Both the position numbers and the translations under genes were made by a program. Shown one piece after another: positions 53,945 through 63,938 of a stretch of DNA of 64,000 nt. Position 1 is the stretch's first letter; each line of letters begins with the position of its first letter. The stretch is from assembly GCA_963662515.1 (NCBI GenBank), contig OY759675.1:2976001-3040000 (forward strand). The letters run 5' to 3'. The notes under the pieces were generated by a model that had not been told where the DNA came from, did not search any database, and saw nothing but the letters and a program-made list of their open reading frames with translations. Origin of the DNA: JAFGDI01 sp963662515 (GTDB lineage Bacteria > Planctomycetota > Phycisphaerae > Sedimentisphaerales > SM23-30).

Positions 53945-55147
53945 TTACAACTCGATTTTTGGCCAATCTGTCAGCATTAGCTCCAGATCTGCCATATCTG
54001 TGACTCCTGACTTATCAAAATCTGTCACACTATAACCACTATCTGCCATCTGCCAGTTCCGGGCAAGCATGGCAAAATCATAGAGATCAACCATGCCATT
54101 ATTATTAAGGTCAGTTTTTCGCTCCCAGGCCAGGAACGGATAACCATCAGCCGCCATCCGCCAGATCGCCGGGGTACCATCAGACGATGAGAAATCCCAC
54201 CCGGCAGTAATAAAGGTACTCACATCCACCATCATATCTGTTGATATGCCTGTACCGCCAGCACTGATCGTCAAACCACTTGTGTTTAGATCCCAAAAAC
54301 TGTTCGATACAGCTGCCCCTCTAAGATATCCAACCAGACCACCCACATAAACTATATTGGTAGAGGAGGTACTTACAACGCCAGTACTATAACATTTATC
54401 TATACTGCCTCTGAGATATCCCGTCAAACCGCCAACGCAAACACTATAGGTGCAATCACCTATTACACTGCCGGTGTTATAACAATTACTTATACTTCCA
54501 GAAAGACTCACATAAGCAGCCAGACCGCCAGCATAAGAGTAGTAATAAGAGCTGGAATGCACACTGGCACTACTATAACAATTAACCATACTACAATCTA
54601 AATACCCAACCAGAGAGCCAGCAAAAGAGTGTGCGTAAGTTTTGGTAGCAGAGGCACTCACGCTGCCACTACTGCTACAGTCGTTTATGCTGCCTCCAAC
54701 CATATATCCAACCAATGAGCCAGCATAAGAGAAGGCCGCAGAAGATGTAGTCACTGATGAAATATTAATATTTTCCAAATTAAGATTGCTGATAGCTGCA
54801 CCTTGAACATAACCCAAAAGACCGGCATAAACATCCCCGGTATTACTTATTTCGCAAACCAGATTGCTTATCACATGCCCACAACCATCGAAAGTGCCGG
54901 TAAAGGGAACTGAACTTGTTCCAATCGGCCCATATACTATATCGATCATATCTATGTCAGCTGTTAAAATAAAACTTAAGCTCCAATCCTCCGGTGTTGC
55001 AACAATAGCATTCATATCTGCCACAGACGCTATTTGATAAGGATTATCCTCAGTGCCATCACCGCCTGAATAAGCCCATATCTGGCATGAAAACACTGAA
55101 ATCATAATCAATACTACCACCGTTGATAATCTGGATAACTTAGACAT
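53945..55147 (-). CDS. Secreted GLUG-repeat protein with C-terminal dockerin-like module
   Basis: A 400-residue exported protein with a signal peptide (1-25, ending IWA). Residues 30-290 form a right-handed beta-helix-like array of GLUG-type repeats (AGLLGYVQGA, AGSLVGYMVGG, VGGLTGYLRG, VGGLVGYLRG). Residues about 300-395 share strong similarity with the end of the neighbour at 55467-58676: GWDFSSSDGTPAIWRMAADGYPFLAWERK, then two EF-type loops (DLNNNGMVDLYDFAMLARNW and DFDKSGVTDMADLELMLTDW). GLUG proteins are often adhesins or surface proteins. The C-terminal module is dockerin-like, but no cohesin was seen. Confidence 0.82.
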   Translation of the reverse strand: MSKLSRLSTVVVLIMISVFSCQIWAYSGGDGTEDNPYQIASVADMNAIVATPEDWSLSFILTADIDMIDIVYGPIGTSSVPFTGTFDGCGHVISNLVCEISNTGDVYAGLLGYVQGAAISNLNLENINISSVTTSSAAFSYAGSLVGYMVGGSINDCSSSGSVSASATKTYAHSFAGSLVGYLDCSMVNCYSSASVHSSSYYYSYAGGLAAYVSLSGSISNCYNTGSVIGDCTYSVCVGGLTGYLRGSIDKCYSTGVVSTSSTNIVYVGGLVGYLRGAAVSNSFWDLNTSGLTISAGGTGISTDMMVDVSTFITAGWDFSSSDGTPAIWRMAADGYPFLAWERKTDLNNNGMVDLYDFAMLARNWQMADSGYSVTDFDKSGVTDMADLELMLTDWPKIEL

Positions 55148-55466
55148 ATCTCAATAATTCCTGCCTATTTGCTGCTACAAACTCACACCACGGGCGAGGC
55201 TGCCGACACATACACATATAAACGAATTAGCTAAACTTACACAGAACCGAGAAACAACACCCTTTGACTCTGGTGAAAATATTGTCTCTCAGATAAAAAT
55301 ACCCCTACATTGTACAAAAAAATACAAAAAATACAAAAAAATAAACATTAACTGCTCTTATAAATAATGTGTAAAATCATAAGCAAATATCAATGGACTG
55401 ACCTGATTTAAAACAAAAAAGGCCCGGTATTTGACTACCAGGCCTTAATTATTTTTATATCTATCA
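55148..55466. other. AT-rich intergenic region
   Basis: About 320 bp. It holds the terminator of the larger GLUG gene (55419-55446). Otherwise it is AT-rich with A runs near 55316-55345. No gene was seen. Confidence 0.5.
55419..55446 (-). terminator. Terminator of second GLUG/dockerin gene (AAGGCCCGGTA family)
   Basis: AAGGCCCGGTA (55419-55429) pairs with TACCAGGCCTT (55436-55446). The single non-Watson-Crick position is G-U in the minus-strand RNA but C-A in the plus strand, so it acts on the minus strand. TTTTTTG follows. Confidence 0.87.
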
Positions 55467-58400
55467 TTACTCGCCATTAAGCCAGTCTGTGATCAGTAGC
55501 TCCAGATCCATCATATCTGTAAGCCCTGACTTATCGAGATCTGTCGCAATATCACCACTCTCTGCCATCTGCCAATTCCGGGCAAGTATGGCAAAATCAC
55601 ACAGGTCAACCATGCCGCTATTATCAAGGTCAATTTTTCGCTCCCAGACCAGGAACGGATAACCATCAGCAGCCATCCGCCAAATAGCCGGGTTACCGTC
55701 AGCAGCAGTAAAATCCCAACCTGCATCTAAAAAGGTATTTATATCCTGCATCTGGGCAGTTGATAAACCGGTAGCACCATTACTCACCGTTCCGGCTGTG
55801 CCAACACCGCTGGTCTGGCAATCCCAGAAACAATTGAGTACTGAACCTGCAATTCCATTGAAACCCTTACCAATAAAACCATTGGCCAAAGTTTGGGATG
55901 AAGTCACTTTGGCTGTTGAATAACAATTTTGTACACTGCCAGAAATAATTACAGAACCAATAAATCCACCAGGTACTACATTCAATGCATTCGGGGCATT
56001 TACACTGCCAGAACAATAACTATTAGTAATAAATTTACCTATTGCTACAAAACCTCCTGATTGCCTATCTCCAATATTTTTAACTTCCACATCAGTGAAA
56101 CACTGATCGATATTAACTCCATACCCGGCAAAACCACCTAAATATCTGTTATATACACTGGTGTAAACACCATCTATCATACCTGTGACGAAACAGTTGT
56201 AGATTATTTTAGGTGAATCGCAGGCTCCAACAAAGGCTCCGGCATAAATAGTATTAGAATCGTCTGTAGTTATTTTAATGTTTTCCAAACCCAGATTTCT
56301 GACCACAGTTTCTGAACCTGTAACAACTGGGAAAAATCCAGCAACATACTTTGTTCCAGAAGAATAGTCTATTGTCATACTGTATTCATTATAACCTGAG
56401 ATCGTCGCATTTCTCACCACATGACAGGCACCATCAAAACTGCCGCGGAACTGACGAGCAGAGGCAAAGTCAGAGCGAGCCACGCAGCCATTAGTGAAAG
56501 TATAATTACTCAGATCCAGATCATTCATCAGCTTAAAATAATAAAACTGGTCGTTTTTCATACCAAAGAGCATGCCGGGCGTTGATACCTGATATGGGTC
56601 ATCGATCGTTCCGACGCCGGGATTGGCTGACCAGTCATATATGCCGGTACTTATCACAATAGTCAGCTCTGTGGCATTACGAAGAACCTGAACGGGTGAT
56701 TCTGAAGATATCACCTTACCAGCAGCAACCAGACGACTGCAATCGTACTTGACCGTTGCAGTTATGCCGCTGGCTGCCAGCAATGAAATAGCATCAGCCT
56801 CAGTCATACCTTTGAGTGACTCTATATTAAAGAATACGGTATCGTTGCGCGGCTGACTCCAGGTGAATTTCGGATATTCACCCTCAGCTATTACCCAAAG
56901 CGAATCAGCCGTTGCCTCATCTGCCGGAACGATATTCCACCCGGCATTAAGATAAGTATTTATGTCCTGCATTTGCTCTGTTGGCATACCGGTAAGACAA
57001 TAATCAAGTAAAGGCTCCTGCATATCGGCAAGTAAGACAATATCATCTGCTGATAAAGGTACTGAATAGATACGATAATCGTCCATGCTGCCATTAAAAT
57101 AGCTGACATAAGAACCATTAGACAAACTGGCACCAATTGTTACATCCATTTCAAAAGCGGTATCAATAGCCATTGTAGCCGATACTGTGGTATTAGTATC
57201 GAGTACACCATCAAAATAAAGCTGGCAGTCGGAAATATCGGCATTTTCAACATATGGCAAAACTACAGCTATATGATGCCACTGACCATCGTTAATGGCT
57301 ATAGATGATTTCTCCGTACCACCATAAACCGCTATACGATATTTACCATCAGCGTCCATCATTAACTGCCATAACTTACCATTTACCCGATCTCCCCAGC
57401 AAGATATAGTACCGGCTGTTGCCGCAGTCGTCTTTACCCAGACTGAAACCGTACGAGAATTACTACCCGGTATAGACATATAATCAGTCATAACAAGATA
57501 ATCATTAACACCATCGAAAGTCAGACATCCGCCAAAAACACCTTCAGTTGACCAAGCGGGCGAACCAATGGCGGTAGCATCATTGTTGAATATATAACCA
57601 GTATTATCAGCAAGAGTACCTGTGGTTTCATCAAGAGTGAAATAAACGGGTTTTGGATTATAAGGTCTGTTTTGTGGGTATATGTCTGAATTCCAAAAAC
57701 AATTTTCTAATCCGGATAATCCCAAAGGATTGAAATCATAAGAAAAACCTGATTCAAAACCAGTCGTTGAACTTAAAGAAACAGAACTAAAACAGTTAAT
57801 GATATCAGTGGCAGCTCTACCAGCAAAACCTCCTATGTATCCATTTCCTGAAACAGACCCAATTCCAAAAACTGAACCAATTGCATAGCAATCAACTACT
57901 TTACCATTTCCCTCATGGTTATAATCAATAGGAGAACCATTACCAACAAATCCCCCGGCATAATACATCTCTACTGCAGTAACATCACAATTACTATATG
58001 AAGATACTATTGTACTGGCATTATGACCACAAAAACCACCAACATCAAAACCTTTTTTAGCTAACACTATACCTGAAGCCGAACAATTTACAATATAACC
58101 GCCTTGCTCATTGATACCGACCAAAAGGCCTGTTGTAGTAGTTTCAAGGGCATGACACTCACCATTTACATGACAATTTTCTATTAATCCATTGTTGACA
58201 CCACAGAGCAAGCTATTATATCTCTGATATCTCGTATCAACAAAAGCAACATTAATCCTGAGATTTCTAAGTACACCGCTCACAGATAATCTGCCCACAA
58301 AACCACCAGCAGCAAACGAATTGTACATATAGCTATATTTTAATACAGATAAATTAGAAACCTCGTGATTATTTCCATTAAAAACACCGTGATAAACATA

Positions 58401-58676
58401 TCCGTTGCTGTTTATATTATACAAAGGATCACGAATCTGCGAAATACAGGGTTTATCATAGGTTAATCCCGTCAGGTCGATATTGGTCATCAGATCAGTA
58501 TATACACCAGCATTATGATAGCTAGCGTTATTACAAAAGGCGTGAAAATCAGCCAGGTCTTCGATCTGATAGGGACTGGCGGCTGTGCCATTGCCCGGCA
58601 GAATGCCGTTGGCAGCAAAAAGATTGACACCGACAAATACAGTCAGAAGAAAGACGACGACACTTCGAATTTTCAT
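55467..58676 (-). CDS. Secreted GLUG / LamG / PASTA / dockerin-like protein
   Basis: A 1069-residue exported protein from the ATG at 58676 (MKIRSVVVFLLTVFVG...FA). GGGAG lies 5-6 bases upstream; a longer frame to 58724 lacks an SD. The modules are: N-terminal GLUG repeats (about 25-330); LamG (about 335-570, YFTLDETTGTLADN...DDYRIYSVPLSADD); a short GWNIVPADEATADSLW link; a PASTA-like module (about 610-680, KGMTEADAISLLAASGITATV and VISSESPVQVL); a second GLUG array (about 690-960); and a dockerin-like end (about 970-1069) nearly matching that of the gene at 53945. PASTA modules usually sit in cell-wall kinases and PBPs, so a secreted LamG-linked copy is unusual. Confidence 0.82.
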   Translation of the reverse strand: MKIRSVVVFLLTVFVGVNLFAANGILPGNGTAASPYQIEDLADFHAFCNNASYHNAGVYTDLMTNIDLTGLTYDKPCISQIRDPLYNINSNGYVYHGVFNGNNHEVSNLSVLKYSYMYNSFAAGGFVGRLSVSGVLRNLRINVAFVDTRYQRYNSLLCGVNNGLIENCHVNGECHALETTTTGLLVGINEQGGYIVNCSASGIVLAKKGFDVGGFCGHNASTIVSSYSNCDVTAVEMYYAGGFVGNGSPIDYNHEGNGKVVDCYAIGSVFGIGSVSGNGYIGGFAGRAATDIINCFSSVSLSSTTGFESGFSYDFNPLGLSGLENCFWNSDIYPQNRPYNPKPVYFTLDETTGTLADNTGYIFNNDATAIGSPAWSTEGVFGGCLTFDGVNDYLVMTDYMSIPGSNSRTVSVWVKTTAATAGTISCWGDRVNGKLWQLMMDADGKYRIAVYGGTEKSSIAINDGQWHHIAVVLPYVENADISDCQLYFDGVLDTNTTVSATMAIDTAFEMDVTIGASLSNGSYVSYFNGSMDDYRIYSVPLSADDIVLLADMQEPLLDYCLTGMPTEQMQDINTYLNAGWNIVPADEATADSLWVIAEGEYPKFTWSQPRNDTVFFNIESLKGMTEADAISLLAASGITATVKYDCSRLVAAGKVISSESPVQVLRNATELTIVISTGIYDWSANPGVGTIDDPYQVSTPGMLFGMKNDQFYYFKLMNDLDLSNYTFTNGCVARSDFASARQFRGSFDGACHVVRNATISGYNEYSMTIDYSSGTKYVAGFFPVVTGSETVVRNLGLENIKITTDDSNTIYAGAFVGACDSPKIIYNCFVTGMIDGVYTSVYNRYLGGFAGYGVNIDQCFTDVEVKNIGDRQSGGFVAIGKFITNSYCSGSVNAPNALNVVPGGFIGSVIISGSVQNCYSTAKVTSSQTLANGFIGKGFNGIAGSVLNCFWDCQTSGVGTAGTVSNGATGLSTAQMQDINTFLDAGWDFTAADGNPAIWRMAADGYPFLVWERKIDLDNSGMVDLCDFAILARNWQMAESGDIATDLDKSGLTDMMDLELLITDWLNGE

Positions 58677-58800
58677 AACAACTCCCAAAATAGCAAGTAA
58701 AACAAAATAACAACCTCCTGACAATGACCAAAGACCATGTCAGACATAACATATCATAAATTGTACAATATTTATTGCTAATAAAAAAGAGATTTATTAA

Positions 58801-58822
58801 GAGAGAGAGAGAGAGAGAGAGA
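58801..58822. repeat. (GA)11 dinucleotide tract
   Basis: An uninterrupted run of GA repeats in the region upstream of the GLUG/LamG gene. It is a potential slippage site about 125 bp before the start codon, within reach of its promoter. Confidence 0.9.
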
Positions 58823-59003
58823 ATATAACTACTTTCTTGGGCGGAATTTATGACAGTAGATAATTATGACAGAATAAAAAAGTAGGACCTATCTGTCTTA
58901 TATGTCCTATTTCCTATCAATCCTATCAACCACCAAAGCAAAACTCCATTTCCCCTTACTTCCTTACAGCCTTTCGACCTTACCTCCTTGCCTTTAAAAC
59001 AAA

Positions 59004-59031
59004 CAAGGCCCGGTATTACTACCAGGCCTTG
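59004..59031 (-). terminator. Probable 16S rRNA terminator (AAGGCCCGGTA family)
   Basis: CAAGGCCCGGTA (59004-59015) pairs with TACCAGGCCTTG (59020-59031). The mismatch is a G-U pair only in the minus-strand RNA. TTTGTTTT follows. It lies about 93 bases after the 16S 3' end. Confidence 0.8.
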
Positions 59032-59122
59032 GTTTATATCAAAAAAACAGTGACACTTTACAACGAAAATGGCTGACACTTCCTGCTTCAAGCCCTAAAG
59101 CTCTCAGCGGTTCTAGTATCCC

Positions 59123-60659
<1,537 letters not shown>

Positions 60660-60850
60660 ATTTATCGTGAACATAACCGAAGTTATGTTATTTACGATTA
60701 AAGGCTCAACGTTTCTCACCTATGATTGAGAATGTTGAAAATTTACACCTGTGGGGTCGTTAACCCACATAGTTTATTAACCTCTCTGTCGTTTTTCATA
60801 GCCGACAAAAAGATTCACATTCTCGCTATAAAGCATATTTGTCACTGTTT

Positions 60851-60866
60851 AATTGTCAAAGAACAT
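60851..60866 (-). promoter_or_regulatory. boxA antitermination site in 16S leader
   Basis: The minus strand reads TGTTCTTTGACAATT, close to the E. coli rrn boxA (TGCTCTTTAACAATT). It lies between the promoters and the mature 16S, the expected place for NusB/S10 loading. Confidence 0.75.
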
Positions 60867-60945
60867 CTTTTTTAACTCTCTCAGCTTTCGCCTCGATCGT
60901 CGCTTTGTTTTTTTCTCAGTCTTATTCGTTCGACTGAGACGAGTA

Positions 60946-60973
60946 ATTATATCTTTTTACTCGCTGTCGTCAA
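60946..60973 (-). promoter_or_regulatory. 16S rRNA promoter P2
   Basis: On the minus strand TTGACG (60968-60973), 16 bp, TATAAT (60946-60951). It lies 120 bp downstream of P1. Confidence 0.78.
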
Positions 60974-61065
60974 GAACTTTTTTAGAAATTTTTTATTTTA
61001 TTTTTTATCTCTAAAATCTCTTAACTTGGTATCACTTGCTGGTTTAAGCAACGAGTGAGGGAGGA

Positions 61066-61093
61066 ATTATACGCTGATTAACGGATAAGTCAA
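61066..61093 (-). promoter_or_regulatory. 16S rRNA promoter P1
   Basis: On the minus strand TTGACT (61088-61093), 16 bp, TATAAT (61066-61071). Sequence further upstream is A/T-rich and could serve as an UP element. Confidence 0.78.
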
Positions 61094-61411
61094 CCGTAAA
61101 AAAACACTTTTATTAGAAAAAAATTAAAATCACCTTCATTAGCCTAAAAAACGCGTTTTTAAACTAATATTCTGGGTGTAAAAAGTGTTTTGAAGACAAT
61201 GTCCCGTCCTTACCTATTACAATACACACATCAAAATTCAGGTTTAGAATTGATGATAATTACACATCCTGGAATACATAACCATCTATTATTTTTTAAG
61301 TTAGGTAATCATATCATCTCTTTTTGATAACCAGATTTCAGAATCGGCTTCTTGCCTGGTAATAACAAAGTATTGATATTTATATAGTTAAAATATATAC
61401 TGCAAAAGCAG

Positions 61412-61430
61412 ATACGGCTTTTTCAGCCGT
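61412..61430 (+). promoter_or_regulatory. Hairpin in the hisC leader
   Basis: ATACGGCT, a short T-rich loop, then AGCCGTAT, followed by TGAAGTTTTTAA. It lies about 40 bases upstream of the hisC start. It may be an attenuator or a terminator of an unseen transcript; no leader peptide with histidines was found. Confidence 0.4.
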
Positions 61431-61470
61431 ATTGAAGTTTTTAATCCAAGTAAAACAGGTGTCGAACAAC

Positions 61471-62520
61471 ATGAGTTTTTTATTTAATGACAACATAAGA
61501 AAAATGACTGGCTATACCCCAGGATTTCAGCCGGATTCAGTTCGTGCAATTAAGTTAAATACAAATGAGAACCCTTACCCGCCAGCCCCTGGCGTATTTG
61601 AGGCCCTGAAAAGCCTTTCTGCACCTGAACTGAGAAAGTATCCTCCCTCAACCTGGAAAGATTTTCGTCAGGCCGCCGCCGATCTGCATGGTCTGGACCC
61701 GCAACAGATAGTTTGCGGTAACGGTGGCGATGAACTACTCACCATGATCGTTCGCTGCTGTTGCGACACCCACCGCCCTCTGGCGTATCCTACTCCAACC
61801 TATTCATTATACCCAGAGCTGGCACACATCCAAAATTGCCCGATAATTGAAGTGCCGTGGGGACCCGGCATGAGCATACCCGAGGGCCTGGCCAACAGCG
61901 GTGCAACATTAACCATTATCTGCAACCCGAATGCCCCAACAGGAACAGTTATTTCACCAGAAGAGATAGGTGATTTCGCCGCTTCCTATAGCGGCGTCCT
62001 GCTGATAGATGAGGCTTATGTTGACTTTGCTGAGGAAAACTGCCTGGGCCTGCTTAAGAAATATGAAAATATTGCCATTTTACGATCATTCAGCAAAGGC
62101 TATTCTCTGGCTGGCATGAGATTTGGATATATTATGACCTCACATCTTATTGCCAGTGCCCTTATGAAAGTTAAAGATTCATACAATGTCAACATAGCCA
62201 CTCAGAAAGCCGCTGTTGCAGCCCTGCTTGACCAGGACTATTTTCTGGACAATGTCGCCCGTATAAAGAGCGAGAGACAGAGGGTCACCCAGGCACTGCG
62301 TAATCTGGGCTTTGAAATAACTGACAGTCATACTAATTTTATACTCGCAAAGATCGAAACGCCAGAGGCAAAATATATACACGACCAATTAGCCCAAAGA
62401 GATATATTCGTAAGATACTTCAACCTGGATGGTCTTCGAGATAAATTGAGAATTTCTATTGGCACGCCGGCAGAAAATAATGAACTGCTAAACGGTATGG
62501 TAGAGATACTTGGCAAATAA
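61471..62520 (+). CDS. hisC: Histidinol-phosphate aminotransferase
   Basis: A 349-residue fold-type I PLP enzyme that transaminates imidazole acetol phosphate in histidine synthesis. The ATG at 61471 (MSFLFNDNIRKMTGYTPGFQP) is preferred, with AGGTG about 10 bases upstream. A TTG at 61432 overlaps the leader hairpin. IKLNTNENPYPP, GNGGDELLTMIVR, NPNAPTG and IDEAYVDF are typical HisC motifs. The PLP lysine is K209 in SFSKGYSLAGMRFGY. It stands apart from other his genes. Its transcript seems to end in a hairpin that lies inside the converging gene. Confidence 0.94.
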   Translation: MSFLFNDNIRKMTGYTPGFQPDSVRAIKLNTNENPYPPAPGVFEALKSLSAPELRKYPPSTWKDFRQAAADLHGLDPQQIVCGNGGDELLTMIVRCCCDTHRPLAYPTPTYSLYPELAHIQNCPIIEVPWGPGMSIPEGLANSGATLTIICNPNAPTGTVISPEEIGDFAASYSGVLLIDEAYVDFAEENCLGLLKKYENIAILRSFSKGYSLAGMRFGYIMTSHLIASALMKVKDSYNVNIATQKAAVAALLDQDYFLDNVARIKSERQRVTQALRNLGFEITDSHTNFILAKIETPEAKYIHDQLAQRDIFVRYFNLDGLRDKLRISIGTPAENNELLNGMVEILGK

Positions 62521-62543
62521 CCATTTCCAGTAATGCCTGCCGA

Positions 62544-62619
62544 AGCTGAAAGTAGCTATTGGCTAAATATCATGCACTGCCCGCAGATATTCGGCCAGTG
62601 GGACTACTTTCAGCTTTTT
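62544..62619 (+). terminator. Long hairpin ending hisC, overlapping the convergent gene
   Basis: AGCTGAAAGTAG (62544-62555) and CTACTTTCAGCT (62604-62615) form a perfect 12-bp stem. Inner pairings are TGGC/GCCA and ATAT/ATAT, and TTTT follows on the plus strand. The right arm is coding sequence of the minus-strand gene. Confidence 0.6.
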
Positions 62620-62982
62620 GCTCATCAACTCTTTACCCTGACAACTAATGGTCAGATGCCAGAATCCCAACATATCCGCCAGAGGTTCAAATAGAGAATC
62701 TCCCAGAAAGAATTTATACTCTGAGCCATTAACGCGGAATTCACCAGTAAATGCATCTACAGGTATCCCCTTGCTATCAAAAAATGGCGGATGCTCTATA
62801 CGCCATTGCATAATATCGCCCCGTGCTTTGCGTATCTCGACAGTAACACCAAACTCAGTACCAACTCTGGCCGGTATCTTATCTGTAAATTCGATCAGTG
62901 TCGGCAGGTCTTTATCCTGCTGGTCAAACTTATCGTATATGCCGTAATTTAATATCTTTAGCTCTGCTTTCATCTTTGCCAT
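62563..62982 (-). CDS. DUF3859-like small soluble protein
   Basis: A 139-residue protein without signal peptide or membrane helix. The pattern KILNYGIYDKF, IPARVGTEFGV, WRIEHPPFFDSKG and GFWHLTISCQGKELMSKKL resembles the DUF3859 family, a small beta-rich protein of unknown function. This is recognised by pattern and is not certain. It converges on hisC with a 42-bp gap, and its last 50 bases are covered by the apparent hisC terminator. It is divergent from the peroxiredoxin gene. Confidence 0.65.
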   Translation of the reverse strand: MAKMKAELKILNYGIYDKFDQQDKDLPTLIEFTDKIPARVGTEFGVTVEIRKARGDIMQWRIEHPPFFDSKGIPVDAFTGEFRVNGSEYKFFLGDSLFEPLADMLGFWHLTISCQGKELMSKKLKVVPLAEYLRAVHDI

Positions 62983-63114
62983 AGAACCATTTTAGCATAG
63001 CTGTAGTTCCTGTTAAACCATAATTTGACATATTTTCTGGACTATAGTTTTTTAGCAATACTATAATAAACAGAACAGAATTAAACTGATTATTAACAAA
63101 AATGGAGATAGAAT

Positions 63115-63696
63115 ATGAGCGTATTAGTAACCCGTAAAGCCCCTGATTTTACCGCTAAAGCCGTAGTTAACGGCCAGTTTGAGACCCTGAAGCTTTCAGA
63201 TTATATTGGCAAAAAGTATGTTTTGCTATTCTTCTGGCCGCTTGACTTTACCTTTGTCTGCCCGACAGAACTACACGCTTTTCAGGAAAAATATGAAGAA
63301 TTTCAGAAAAAAGATGTAGAGATTATCGGGGTCAGTACAGACTCGCATTTCTCACATTTTGCCTGGGTAAGCACACCAAAACATCAGGGCGGAATTGAAG
63401 GAGTTAAATACCCGCTAGTGGCCGACATTACCAAAAGCATTTCGCGTGATTACGATGTGCTTCTGGAAAACGATGGCGTAGCCCTCAGGGGCCTGTTCCT
63501 GATCGACAAGCAAGGGATAGTACAGCATCAGCTGGTAAATAATCTTCCTCTTGGCCGTAGCGTTGACGAAGCATTAAGACTGGTTGACGCCCTTCAGCAC
63601 TTTGAGATCAATGGAGAAGTTTGCCCGGCGAACTGGAGCAAAGGACAAAAAAGCATGAAGCCTGATAATGATGGTTTAAAGAAGTACTTTTCTTGA
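63115..63696 (+). CDS. Typical 2-Cys peroxiredoxin (AhpC/Prx1 type)
   Basis: A 193-residue thiol peroxidase that reduces hydrogen and organic peroxides. The peroxidatic cysteine is C49 in DFTFVCPTE, and the resolving cysteine is C170 in NGEVCPANW. The C-terminal GQKSMKPDNDGLKKYF resembles the segment that covers the active site in sensitive Prx1-type enzymes. Length and motifs are normal. GGAGATAGAAT lies just upstream of the ATG. The reductant gene (thioredoxin reductase or AhpF) is not nearby. It ends in its own terminator. Confidence 0.94.
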   Translation: MSVLVTRKAPDFTAKAVVNGQFETLKLSDYIGKKYVLLFFWPLDFTFVCPTELHAFQEKYEEFQKKDVEIIGVSTDSHFSHFAWVSTPKHQGGIEGVKYPLVADITKSISRDYDVLLENDGVALRGLFLIDKQGIVQHQLVNNLPLGRSVDEALRLVDALQHFEINGEVCPANWSKGQKSMKPDNDGLKKYFS

Positions 63697-63938
63697 CCAT
63701 CTGAATAATCCGAATAAATAATGACCAATAATCTTTAGTTTACAATAGCCTGTTGACATAACTGTCAGCAGGCTTTTTAAATAAACTCTCCTCAATGACT
63801 CCCCCCCTAATAGGCTCCCAAAGTCTTATAATCTTTAAGTAATCAGTTTTTATTGCCAAAGCTTAGATTTCAGTCCTATAACATACATAGTTTCAGGCTG
63901 TTTTTTTAGGTTTAATAATATATTTTCGTGCAAAAAGA
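63697..63938. other. Intergenic end of window
   Basis: It holds the peroxiredoxin terminator. The rest is AT-rich with no recognised feature before a possible start codon at 63939. Confidence 0.5.
63747..63779 (+). terminator. Rho-independent terminator after peroxiredoxin gene
   Basis: AGCCTGTTGACA pairs with TGTCAGCAGGCT (one mismatch) across a 4-base loop and is followed by TTTT. Confidence 0.88.

Larger units (their letters stand above)
60660..61470. other. 16S rRNA leader and hisC upstream region
   Basis: About 810 bp without a protein gene. The 400-nt 16S leader holds two promoters, a boxA and a small hairpin AACATAAC-CGAA-GTTATGTT (60670-60689) near the mature 5' end, possibly a processing site. 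The part next to hisC is AT-rich and ends with a hairpin at 61412-61430. Confidence 0.75.

Noticed and set aside
23222..58676. A classical cellulosome
   Set aside because: Dockerin-like modules are present but no cohesin or scaffoldin was found, and the enzymes carry their own LamG binding modules.
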